Shown here: positions 1-6,352 of the stretch, piece by piece
Layout: every line of letters begins with the position of its first letter
How positions within the stretch are numbered: position 1 is the first letter of the stretch
DNA from: Candidatus Aminicenantota bacterium
GTDB taxonomy: Bacteria > Acidobacteriota > Aminicenantia > Aminicenantales > Aminicenantaceae
NCBI GenBank assembly: GCA_013139435.1
Contig: WTAW01000160.1
Location: 1 to 6,413 of the forward strand
Direction: 5' to 3'
DNA length: 6,413 nucleotides
Program-made: the position numbers and the translations under genes
Notes under the pieces: model-generated
The model's database searches: none
What the model was told of the DNA's origin: nothing
The model's input: only the letters and a program-made list of their open reading frames with translations

Positions 1-489
1 GGGACACTGGCCGGTGACTGGCTGCGGTTTTCCCGGTCCAAGCGTCTGAAAACCTTTGGCCTTTTCTCTGCCGGAATCGTATTGACTGTCCTGGGACTCT
101 GGCTTCACCGTTTTTTCCCGATCAACAAACAGCTCTGGACTAGCACGTATGTGCTTTTCACGGCAGGTGCCGCTCTTATCGTTCTTGGCCTCTGTTATGC
201 GATCGTTGATAGCCTGGGCATCAAGAAGTGGGCCTATCCTTTTCTTGTGTTTGGCACCAATGCGATCACTGTCTATGTGGGGTCTTCCCTAATGGCAAAA
301 ATGCTGGGCATAGTGAAAGTTTCCTCGGGAGGCCAGGCTATTCCTCTAAAAGCATACATCTACGAAATACTCCTCCAGCCGTTTGCAGGGGATTTTATCG
401 GCTCCCTGCTTTTTCCGCTGTTGCTCCTCACGGTGTGGTTCCTCATCCTGTGGCCTCTGTACAAAAAAAGAATCTTTATAAAGATATAA
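1..489 (+). CDS. C-terminal part of a COG4299/HGSNAT-like membrane acyltransferase (5' truncated)
   Basis: The reading frame is open from base 1 and ends at TAA 487-489, so 162 C-terminal residues are visible and the true start lies outside the window. A TTG at 82 is internal to this frame and is not taken as the start. I see about four hydrophobic segments (visible residues 20-38, 48-72, 78-101 and 136-154) and a basic C-terminal tail (KKRIFIKI). The stretch GDWLRF, then FPINKQLWTSTYVLFTAG, then PFLVFGTNAITVYV matches what I know of the C-terminal half of the COG4299/DUF5009 family. That family is related to human heparan-alpha-glucosaminide N-acetyltransferase and bacterial NagX. Its members are inner-membrane proteins thought to pass acyl groups across the membrane onto amino sugars. 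The catalytic part is not visible, so the substrate is unknown. The beta-galactosidase gene begins 64 bases downstream on the same strand, which suggests a shared glycan-use operon. Confidence 0.8.
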   Translation, partial: GTLAGDWLRFSRSKRLKTFGLFSAGIVLTVLGLWLHRFFPINKQLWTSTYVLFTAGAALIVLGLCYAIVDSLGIKKWAYPFLVFGTNAITVYVGSSLMAKMLGIVKVSSGGQAIPLKAYIYEILLQPFAGDFIGSLLFPLLLLTVWFLILWPLYKKRIFIKI

Positions 490-540
490 AGTGTGAATAA
501 TCCAGGTAAAATAAGCTGGTCATTCGGATTTTTGCAAAAC

Positions 541-545
541 AGGAG
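541..545 (+). promoter_or_regulatory. Shine-Dalgarno of the beta-galactosidase gene
   Basis: AGGAG lies 8 bases before the ATG at 554. It fixes the start codon, which is followed directly by a signal-peptide-like N-terminus. I found no convincing promoter or terminator in 490-553; a CCAG/CTGG pair at 502-519 is too weak to be a terminator. The gene is therefore probably read through from the upstream membrane protein. Confidence 0.8.
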
Positions 546-553
546 ATTTCGCC

Positions 554-3500
554 ATGAAAAAAGCGATCGTATTCTCTTCTATCCTTATTCTAGTGATAAA
601 TGCCGGTCTTTCCCAAGAGGCCATTTATGATTGGGAGAATCCCTCTGTACTGGAAAGAAACCGAAGAGCTCCGCATGCGACACTGACGGCCTATCCCAGC
701 ACAGAATTGGCTCTCCTCAGTAACCCTCATAATTCTCCCTTTTTTCTCTCTCTCAATGGAACTTGGAAATTTCGCTGGGTCAAAAAACCCGCGGATCGAA
801 ATGTGGATTTTTACAGGACGGATTATAATGACGCCGATTGGGATACAATTTCAGTTCCCTCGAACTGGCAAATGTTCGGCTTCGGGATTCCCATATACAC
901 CAATGTTCCCTATCCTTTTGGCAAGGCCGATCCTCCACACATCCCCCACGACAACAATCCTGTGGGTTCGTATCGCCTCAAATTCGAGGTCCCCGACGAA
1001 TGGCGGGAACGTCAGGTGTTCATCCATTTTGCCGGCGTAGAATCTGCGTTCTACCTATGGGTGAACGGTCAAAGGGTCGGTTACAGCCAGGGGAGCCGGA
1101 CGCCTGCAGAATTTAACATCACACCTCATCTATGGGGCAAACGGAACACTCTCGCCGTCGAGGTTTATCGCTGGAGCGATGGCTCCTACCTCGAAGACCA
1201 GGATTTTTGGCACCTGAGTGGGATCTTCCGTGATGTTTTTCTTTTTTCGACCAAGGACCTTCACATTAAGGATTTCTGGATTCGAACCGATCTTGATAAG
1301 ATGTACAGGAATGCCACTCTCAAGATGGATGTGTCCATCCAGAATTTTTCGCGGAGAAACCGGAATTGTTCGTTGGAAGTCCTGCTTCTAGAGGCAGGCA
1401 ACAAGCCAGTCTTGAAGCCCGTAAAAAAGGCCGTTCAGGTCGAGGCGGAGGGTGGCACTGTGCTACATATCCAGCATCCGGTCCCCAATCCCAAGAAGTG
1501 GTCGGCAGAGAATCCCGATCTCTACACGATCCTGCTGATTTTAAAGGACGAGGGCGAAACGATCGTCGAGGTTGTTCCCTGGAAGGTGGGTTTTCGTGAG
1601 GTCGAGATTAAGGGAGGTCAGCTCCTTGTCAACGGTGTGCCCATACTGCTCAAAGGAGTCAACAGGCATGAACATGACCCCGACACCGGGCACACCCTGT
1701 CTGAAGAATCCATGATCCAGGACATAAAGTTGATGAAACAGTCCAACATCAACGCCGTTCGCACATCCCATTATGCCAACGATCCCAAGTGGTATAGACT
1801 CTGTGACCTCTTCGGTCTTTATGTGATCGATGAGGCGAACATCGAATCCCATGGAATGGGATATCATCCCGATCGCACATTGGGGAACGATCCCGAGTGG
1901 CGGGAGGCCCATCTCGACCGGACGATCCGGATGGTGGAAAGGGACAAGAACCATCCTTCGGTCATCATTTGGTCCCTAGGGAATGAAGGGGGAGATGGGG
2001 TGAATTTCGAAGCCACATCGGCCTGGATCCATGGCCGGGATCCCACGCGGCCCGTTCACTATGAACGGGCAGGGGAGAGGCCGCACACGGATATCATCTG
2101 CCCCATGTATCCCCCGCCCGAACGGGTGCAGTCCTACGGTCTCAGGGATCTGGACCGGCCATACATCATGTGTGAGTACGCTCACGCCATGGGAAACAGT
2201 GTGGGAGATCTTAAGTCTTACTGGGACCTCATCTACGAATACAAACATCTCCAGGGAGGATTCATCTGGGATTGGGTGGACCAGGGGTTAAGGAAACAAG
2301 TGCCGGAAGAATGGATCGCAAAGTCCTCGAAAACTCCAGCTAGCGCATCCTCCAAAAACGATTCTTTTTTCGCCTATGGTGGAGATTTTGGCCCTCCGGG
2401 GACACCCAGTTCTGGTAATTTTTGCATGAATGGTTTGGTTGCGCCCGACCGAACGCCACATCCCAGTCTGTATGAAGTGAAAAAGATCTACCAGTACATC
2501 CAGTTCAAGCCCGTGGATCTCTCCGAGGGCATACTGGATATCGTCAACCGCTTCGATTTCACTAACTTGAGGGAATTCGAATGTTATTGGGAGCTCAAAG
2601 GAGATGATGAGGTTATTTCCAGCGGCACCCTTCCTGGGATGAATGTTGCTCCTGGGTATGGAGAAAGAGTCACTATACCTTTCAAAAAACCCAATCTGAA
2701 ACCCGACGCGGAATACTGGTTAGACCTGAGTTTTCGGCTGAAGGAAGACACTCTCTGGGCAGACGAAGGACATGAGATCGCATGGGAGCAGTTTTTAATA
2801 CCCTGGGTGATACCCCCTGAGATAGACATAAATGTTGCCGATATGCCGGAATTGATCACCACCGAAAAAGAGGATTCCATAGAAATATCCGGGGAGAATT
2901 TCGGCATCCATTTTTCTAAAAAAGAAGGGACCATCACATCATTCCGCTACCAGGGAGTCGAACTTGTCAGGTCCGGTCCTTTCCCTCATTTTTGGCGTGC
3001 TCCTATAGACAATGATAGAGGAAACAAGATGCCCGATCGATGCGGCATATGGCGCCATGCCGGTAGAGATAGGAAGATACAGAGTGTGGACGTCGAGATC
3101 ATCGCTCCTCAAGCCGTACGGATAACTGTTGAGAACTCGTTGGCGGCAAACGATTCTCCCTACACCACGGTTTTTACGGTGTGTGGGAGCGGGGATGTGC
3201 TCATCGAGGGACGGTTCGAACCCCAGGGAGAGCTTCCAGAACTTCCCAGGTTCGGTATGCAGATGACTCTTCCTCCTGCATTCGATTCGCTCGTGTGGTA
3301 TGGCAGGGGTCCTCATGAAACCCATTGGGACAGAAAAGAAGGTGCGAGAGTTGGCCTGTACGGAGGTTCTGTGGATGATCAATTTGTCGACTATTCCAAG
3401 CCGCAAGAGAACGGAAACAAAACAGATGTGCGATGGGTAGCTTTGAGGAATGATAGAGGTGTCGGATTGATGGCTATCGGGATGCCTCTCCTGAGCGTAA

Positions 3501-3751
3501 GCGCCCATCACTACACGACCGAAGAACTGGAGCAGGCGTCTCACAGCTATAAATTGGCCAGGCAACCCTATGTCATTCTAAACATAGACTACAAACAGAT
3601 GGGAGTGGGAGGGGACAACAGTTGGGGTGCCCGTCCACGCGATTGGTGTACTCTCTGGCCTGAATCCTACACGTATTCTTATCGGCTGAAACCGGTATCA
3701 TCCGAGGATACAAACCTGATGGTCCTCAGCCATCAACGTTTCATTTTTTAA
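554..3751 (+). CDS. Secreted GH2 beta-galactosidase (LacZ-type, 1065 aa)
   Basis: This is a complete glycoside hydrolase family 2 enzyme that hydrolyses terminal beta-galactosides with retention of configuration. It is close in length to E. coli LacZ (1024 aa) plus a signal peptide: MKK followed by a hydrophobic stretch to about residue 18, with probable cleavage near S20/Q21 and no lipobox. Inferred domains are the N-terminal sugar-binding fold (about 55-232), an Ig-like domain (about 234-348), the TIM barrel (about 350-650), a second Ig-like domain (about 660-750) and the C-terminal Bgal_small_N domain (about 778-1046). Active-site residues by motif are acid/base E478 (SLGNEGG), nucleophile E541 (MCEYAHAMGNS), metal-site E431 and H433 (NIESHG), H406 (SHY), H544, W572 (GGFIWDW), D209 (WSDGSYLEDQD), N104 (VPSNW), D611 (YGGDFG) and W1024 (DNSWG, matching LacZ W999). 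The acid/base loop reads NEGGDG, where LacZ has NESGHG. A Ser/Lys-rich stretch at 588-603 precedes YGGDFG. The signal peptide places it outside the cytoplasm, probably in the periplasm. GH2 members vary, so galactose specificity is likely but not proven. Confidence 0.95.
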   Translation: MKKAIVFSSILILVINAGLSQEAIYDWENPSVLERNRRAPHATLTAYPSTELALLSNPHNSPFFLSLNGTWKFRWVKKPADRNVDFYRTDYNDADWDTISVPSNWQMFGFGIPIYTNVPYPFGKADPPHIPHDNNPVGSYRLKFEVPDEWRERQVFIHFAGVESAFYLWVNGQRVGYSQGSRTPAEFNITPHLWGKRNTLAVEVYRWSDGSYLEDQDFWHLSGIFRDVFLFSTKDLHIKDFWIRTDLDKMYRNATLKMDVSIQNFSRRNRNCSLEVLLLEAGNKPVLKPVKKAVQVEAEGGTVLHIQHPVPNPKKWSAENPDLYTILLILKDEGETIVEVVPWKVGFREVEIKGGQLLVNGVPILLKGVNRHEHDPDTGHTLSEESMIQDIKLMKQSNINAVRTSHYANDPKWYRLCDLFGLYVIDEANIESHGMGYHPDRTLGNDPEWREAHLDRTIRMVERDKNHPSVIIWSLGNEGGDGVNFEATSAWIHGRDPTRPVHYERAGERPHTDIICPMYPPPERVQSYGLRDLDRPYIMCEYAHAMGNSVGDLKSYWDLIYEYKHLQGGFIWDWVDQGLRKQVPEEWIAKSSKTPASASSKNDSFFAYGGDFGPPGTPSSGNFCMNGLVAPDRTPHPSLYEVKKIYQYIQFKPVDLSEGILDIVNRFDFTNLREFECYWELKGDDEVISSGTLPGMNVAPGYGERVTIPFKKPNLKPDAEYWLDLSFRLKEDTLWADEGHEIAWEQFLIPWVIPPEIDINVADMPELITTEKEDSIEISGENFGIHFSKKEGTITSFRYQGVELVRSGPFPHFWRAPIDNDRGNKMPDRCGIWRHAGRDRKIQSVDVEIIAPQAVRITVENSLAANDSPYTTVFTVCGSGDVLIEGRFEPQGELPELPRFGMQMTLPPAFDSLVWYGRGPHETHWDRKEGARVGLYGGSVDDQFVDYSKPQENGNKTDVRWVALRNDRGVGLMAIGMPLLSVSAHHYTTEELEQASHSYKLARQPYVILNIDYKQMGVGGDNSWGARPRDWCTLWPESYTYSYRLKPVSSEDTNLMVLSHQRFIF

Positions 3752-3966
3752 GGTTTCAAATGTCGATACGGAGGCCCATGGCCCATGATTTTTCCGACTT
3801 TTTCCTCGATCCCTCCGAGTGTGAAGTTCCTGGAGAGATGTTCATAGGACAGCTGAAACGCAAATCGTCCCTCCATCTGTGTGTCAGCAGATGTCCCCAC
3901 TTCTTGGGCAAAGTGGAGGATGGGAAGACCTAGAATAAGCACTGTTATCCCTAAAATCTTGTGCAT
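3748..3966 (-). CDS. Small secreted protein of unknown function, possibly a truncated outer-membrane protein
   Basis: I do not recognise this 72-residue protein. Evidence that it is real: GGAGGG (3972-3977 on this strand) lies 5 bases before the ATG, a near-consensus promoter lies at 4010-4037, and the N-terminus looks like a signal peptide (MHK, then hydrophobic ILGITVLILGLPILHF, then AQE). The mature part of about 50 residues contains a strand-like stretch, MEGRFAFQLSYEHLSRNF, with alternating residues typical of beta-barrel outer-membrane proteins, then a glycine/lysine-rich stretch ending in YRHLKP. It could be a genuine small exported protein, or the 5' end of a barrel protein whose remainder was lost. 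Its TAA overlaps the TAA of the convergent beta-galactosidase gene within TTAA (3748-3751), leaving no room for a terminator between the two. The Shine-Dalgarno and promoter were read by eye. Confidence 0.55.
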   Translation of the reverse strand: MHKILGITVLILGLPILHFAQEVGTSADTQMEGRFAFQLSYEHLSRNFTLGGIEEKVGKIMGHGPPYRHLKP

Positions 3967-4009
3967 GATGTCCCTCCACTCACTCTTAACGAAGAAATTA
4001 CATAATAAG

Positions 4010-4037
4010 TTTATATTTCTCTCTCATTTGAAGTCAA
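4010..4037 (-). promoter_or_regulatory. Sigma-70-type promoter of the small minus-strand gene
   Basis: Read on the minus strand, TTGACT (4032-4037) and TATAAA (4010-4015) are separated by 16 bases. Each hexamer matches 5 of 6 consensus positions. Transcription would start near 4003, leaving a leader of about 37 bases before the ATG at 3966. The surrounding DNA is markedly AT-rich compared with the genes on either side. Confidence 0.6.
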
Positions 4038-4080
4038 ATTGCCTAAATTATTCAAACTTTACTATTTCTATGGGCATTGT

Positions 4081-4109
4081 TTGACAGGAAAAAACGGCTG
4101 TGTTATAAG
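4081..4109 (+). promoter_or_regulatory. Strong sigma-70-type promoter of the aconitase gene
   Basis: A perfect TTGACA (4081-4086) is followed after exactly 17 bases by TATAAG (4104-4109). TG at 4101-4102 gives an extended -10 (TGn) motif. Transcription would start near 4116, giving a leader of about 77 bases before the GTG at 4193. The -35 box faces away from the -35 of the minus-strand promoter; 43 bases lie between them, enough room for one shared regulator site. I saw no clear operator palindrome there. Confidence 0.75.
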
Positions 4110-4140
4110 CATGAGTGAAATTGGGTATCAGGAGGGAGGT

Positions 4141-4173
4141 ATGCCTCAAATAGTTTTTTTCACGATCGTTTAA
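4141..4173 (+). CDS. Possible 10-residue leader peptide (MPQIVFFTIV) before the aconitase gene
   Basis: An ATG lies directly after the strong Shine-Dalgarno-like run GGAGGGAGGT (4131-4140), opening a 10-codon ORF that ends in TAA at 4171-4173, 19 bases before the aconitase GTG. It lies inside the transcript predicted from the promoter at 4081-4109. Six of its ten residues are Ile, Val or Phe. An in-frame ATG at 4111 would lengthen it to 20 codons but falls before the predicted transcription start. It may be a translated leader controlling the aconitase gene, or a chance ORF; it is too short for any coding statistic. Confidence 0.35.
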   Translation: MPQIVFFTIV

Positions 4174-4180
4174 CCTTAAA

Positions 4181-4187
4181 AAGGAGG
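4181..4187 (+). promoter_or_regulatory. Shine-Dalgarno of the aconitase gene
   Basis: AAGGAGG lies 5 bases before GTG 4193 and decides that non-ATG start. The preceding CCTT (4174-4177) could pair with AAGG (4181-4184) across a three-base loop and partly mask the site. That stem is only 4 bp, so regulation by it is speculative. Confidence 0.8.
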
Positions 4188-4192
4188 AATAA

Positions 4193-6130
4193 GTGAACTT
4201 AGCGCATAAGATATTAAAGGCTCACCTTGTCGAAGGAGACATGATTCCAGGTCAGGAGATCGGTATCACTATAGACCACACACTCCTTCAAGACGCCACA
4301 GGCACCATGGCTATGCTGGAATTTGAAGCCATGGGATTGAATACAGTGAAAGCAGAGCTTTCCGCTCAATATGTGGACCACAATATCCTGCAGACTGACA
4401 ACAAAAATGCAGATGACCACATCTTTCTTCAAACGGCATGCCAAAAATATGGGATTCATTTCAGCCGCCCGGGAAATGGAGTCTCCCATCAGGTTCATAT
4501 GGCTCGGTTTGGCGTTCCTGGCAAAACCCTTCTGGGCGCAGACAGCCACACGCCCGGAGGAGTCGGAGTATCTATGCTAGCCATTGGGGCAGGAGGTCTG
4601 GATGTCGCTATGGCCATGGCTGGATTTCTGTATTATCTTCCCTGTCCGAAAATTTTGGGCGTTAAGCTTGTCGGAGAGCTTTCGCCCTGGGTTAGTGCCA
4701 AAGATGTGATTCTGGAGATGCTTAGAAGGTATGATGTCAAGGGATGTGTGGGGAAGATCGTGGAATACTATGGACCAGGAGTCAAAACCCTTAGCGTTGC
4801 GGACCGGATGGTGCTGGGGAACATGGGTACCGAGTTAGGGGCGACATCAACAGTTTTTCCTTCTGATGAAAGGACACGGGAATTCCTTGCCGCTCAGGGG
4901 AGAGGCGCAAGTTGGGTCGCGCTTTCAGCGGATGAAGGTACAGAGTATGAGGAATATGATGAGATCGACCTTTCAAGTGTCGAACCTTTGATCGCCCTTC
5001 CATCTTCGCCTGGAAATGTTGTTCCTGTCCGTGAGGTGGCAGGTACAAAAGTGGATCAGGTCCTCATCGGGAGCAGTGCCAATTCCGGCTTTCGTCATCT
5101 GATGGTTGCTGCAAAGATCTTAGAGGGCAAGGTTATCCATCCGGAAGTATCACTCCACATCAATCCAGGAAGCCGGCAGATTCTGGAAAATGTGATAGAG
5201 CACGGGGGTCTCACTCTTCTTCTCAGGTCTGGAGCACGGGTCAACGAAGCCGGATGTCTGGGATGTATCGGAATGGGGCAGGCACCCGGAACAGGACAGA
5301 TCAGTCTGCGAACGTTTCCCCGGAATTTCCCTGGACGTTCAGGAACAAAAGACGACAAAGTCTACCTGTGTTCGCCAGAGACAGCCACTGCCTCAGCTCT
5401 GGAAGGTGAAATCATCGACCCGAGGGATCTGGGACAAAAGATGGTTCATCCCCAAATCAAAGATCCCGAGCGATTCCTTGTAGATGACTCATCGATCATC
5501 TTCCCACTGAAAAAAGAAGAGAGAGAAAAAATCAAAGTGATTCGAGGTCCCAATATAAAGCCTTTTCCACAGCTAGATACGCTGCCGGAGACGCTTGAAG
5601 CCGAAGTCCTACTCAAAGTCGGCGACAATGTTTCGACCGACACCATTATGCCCGCAGGGAACAAAGTTTTACCGCTGAGGTCAAACATCGAAGCCATCAG
5701 CGAGTATGTGTATTACCAGATCGATCCGGAATTTGCCCGAAAGGCTAGAGAGAAAAAAAATGTTGTCATTGTCGGTGGGGAAAATTATGGTCAAGGTTCA
5801 AGCCGGGAGCATGCTGCTTTGGCGCCACGTTTCCTGGGTGTGAGGATCAAGATCGCCAAAAGTTTTTCCCGTATTCACATGGCAAACCTCTGCAATTTTG
5901 GTGTGCTCCATCTGCAATTCAAAAATCCTGCAGACTATAACCGTATCCATGTGGGCTCAAAAGTGATCCTCCGAGATATTCGTGCAAGAGTGGAAAAGGA
6001 AGAATTAGAGATACCGGTCGAGGTCGATGGCGAAACGATCCTCACGCTGTTCCGATTAACACCACGCCTAAGACAATACCAATTGGCAGGAAGTGCCGTC
6101 AACTACGTTAGACAAATGTTTAGGAAATAA
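4193..6130 (+). CDS. Aconitate hydratase, compact ~645-residue (Aquifex-type) form with an altered Fe-S ligand position
   Basis: This is a full-length aconitase-family protein of 645 residues, expected to interconvert citrate and isocitrate in the cytoplasm. Family signatures are QDATGTMAMLEFEAMG (31-48, with Q33), YVDHN (D62, H63), GADSHTP (D117, S118, H119), RTFPRNFPGRSG (R373, R377, R382), and in the C-terminal swivel domain VGDNVSTDTI (D478) and NYGQGSSREHAAL (catalytic-serine motif, S536-R538). The catalytic three-layer domain spans about 1-420 and the swivel domain about 468-640, in one chain as in aconitase rather than split as in LeuC/LeuD. Of the three cluster cysteines (358, 421 and 424 in mitochondrial aconitase), the second and third are present as C355 and C358 in GCLGCIGMGQ. 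The first position, in the usual GSCTNS motif, reads GSSANSG with S295 (codon AGT, 5075-5077). Other cysteines are C83, C151, C185, C393 and C567. The GTG start is set by the Shine-Dalgarno. A homoaconitase-like or other hydro-lyase activity cannot be excluded. Confidence 0.9.
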   Translation: MNLAHKILKAHLVEGDMIPGQEIGITIDHTLLQDATGTMAMLEFEAMGLNTVKAELSAQYVDHNILQTDNKNADDHIFLQTACQKYGIHFSRPGNGVSHQVHMARFGVPGKTLLGADSHTPGGVGVSMLAIGAGGLDVAMAMAGFLYYLPCPKILGVKLVGELSPWVSAKDVILEMLRRYDVKGCVGKIVEYYGPGVKTLSVADRMVLGNMGTELGATSTVFPSDERTREFLAAQGRGASWVALSADEGTEYEEYDEIDLSSVEPLIALPSSPGNVVPVREVAGTKVDQVLIGSSANSGFRHLMVAAKILEGKVIHPEVSLHINPGSRQILENVIEHGGLTLLLRSGARVNEAGCLGCIGMGQAPGTGQISLRTFPRNFPGRSGTKDDKVYLCSPETATASALEGEIIDPRDLGQKMVHPQIKDPERFLVDDSSIIFPLKKEEREKIKVIRGPNIKPFPQLDTLPETLEAEVLLKVGDNVSTDTIMPAGNKVLPLRSNIEAISEYVYYQIDPEFARKAREKKNVVIVGGENYGQGSSREHAALAPRFLGVRIKIAKSFSRIHMANLCNFGVLHLQFKNPADYNRIHVGSKVILRDIRARVEKEELEIPVEVDGETILTLFRLTPRLRQYQLAGSAVNYVRQMFRK

Positions 6131-6350
6131 CCGATTCATGAATGCTCCAGATGAAGATAGATTATTCACGGACCAACGTTGCAGTAGCGGCGAGGAAGTG
6201 GCTCATGAAGATGTAGTGAACTACCTCGAATAATCTACAACGAAGCCGATGCTGTGAGATTGGTTCGCCCGAAGGGTAAAAGATGCTGACAATAAGATAT
6301 TGAATCTTTTGAGGTATATAAGTATCAGCAGATTTTATGAATAATCTATC
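6131..6350. other. Non-coding stretch between the aconitase and the last gene
   Basis: About 220 bases with no convincing gene. Two short ORFs on the plus strand (6138-6233, 31 codons; 6151-6216, 21 codons) lack a well-placed Shine-Dalgarno and look like chance. No GC-rich hairpin with a T-run is visible for aconitase termination. The best candidate, AAGAT/ATCTT at 6294-6308 before a few T, is weak. The stretch is mostly the interior of the inverted-repeat segment and also holds a TGCTGA/TCAGCA pair (6284-6289 and 6325-6330). Confidence 0.6.
6154..6168 (+). repeat. Left arm of a 15-bp perfect inverted repeat
   Basis: AAGATAGATTATTCA here is the exact reverse complement of TGAATAATCTATCTT at 6338-6352. 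It begins 24 bases after the aconitase stop codon. The pairing does not extend in either direction. A shorter third copy of the core, GAATAATCTA, lies at 6228-6237 in the same orientation as the right arm. Confidence 0.75.
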
Positions 6351-6352
6351 TT
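6338..6352 (-). repeat. Right arm of the 15-bp inverted repeat, overlapping the end of the minus-strand gene
   Basis: TGAATAATCTATCTT pairs exactly with 6154-6168. Its last two bases (6351-6352) lie inside the stop codon of the minus-strand gene that begins beyond the window. I see no matching target-site duplication next to either arm. Confidence 0.75.

Noticed and set aside
82..489. TTG at 82 as the start of a short membrane protein
   Set aside because: The frame is open from base 1 and the residues before the TTG (GTLAGDWLRF) fit the same family, so this is an internal codon of a truncated gene.
495..502. GAATAATC, the same octamer as the core of the downstream repeats
   Set aside because: Eight AT-rich bases recur by chance in a window of this size, and nothing else around it matches the repeat arms.
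502..519. CCAG/CTGG hairpin between the acyltransferase and beta-galactosidase genes as a terminator
   Set aside because: Four base pairs around a 10-base loop with no adjoining T-run; not a convincing terminator.
2939..3565. A 208-codon open frame on the minus strand inside the beta-galactosidase gene
   Set aside because: It is fully antisense to a gene with clear conserved motifs, and its translation has no recognisable domain; a shadow frame.
6151..6216. A 21-codon ORF (MKIDYSRTN...) that could be a transposase remnant
   Set aside because: Too short to assign and no further matching frame follows it; no transposase motif is visible.
6138..6233. A 31-codon acidic ORF (starting MNAPDED) downstream of the aconitase gene
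   Set aside because: No well-placed Shine-Dalgarno, no recognisable motif, and it crosses the left inverted-repeat arm; probably chance.
6294..6310. AAGAT/ATCTT hairpin followed by T residues as an aconitase terminator
   Set aside because: Only a 5-bp AT-rich stem and an interrupted T-run; too weak to call.
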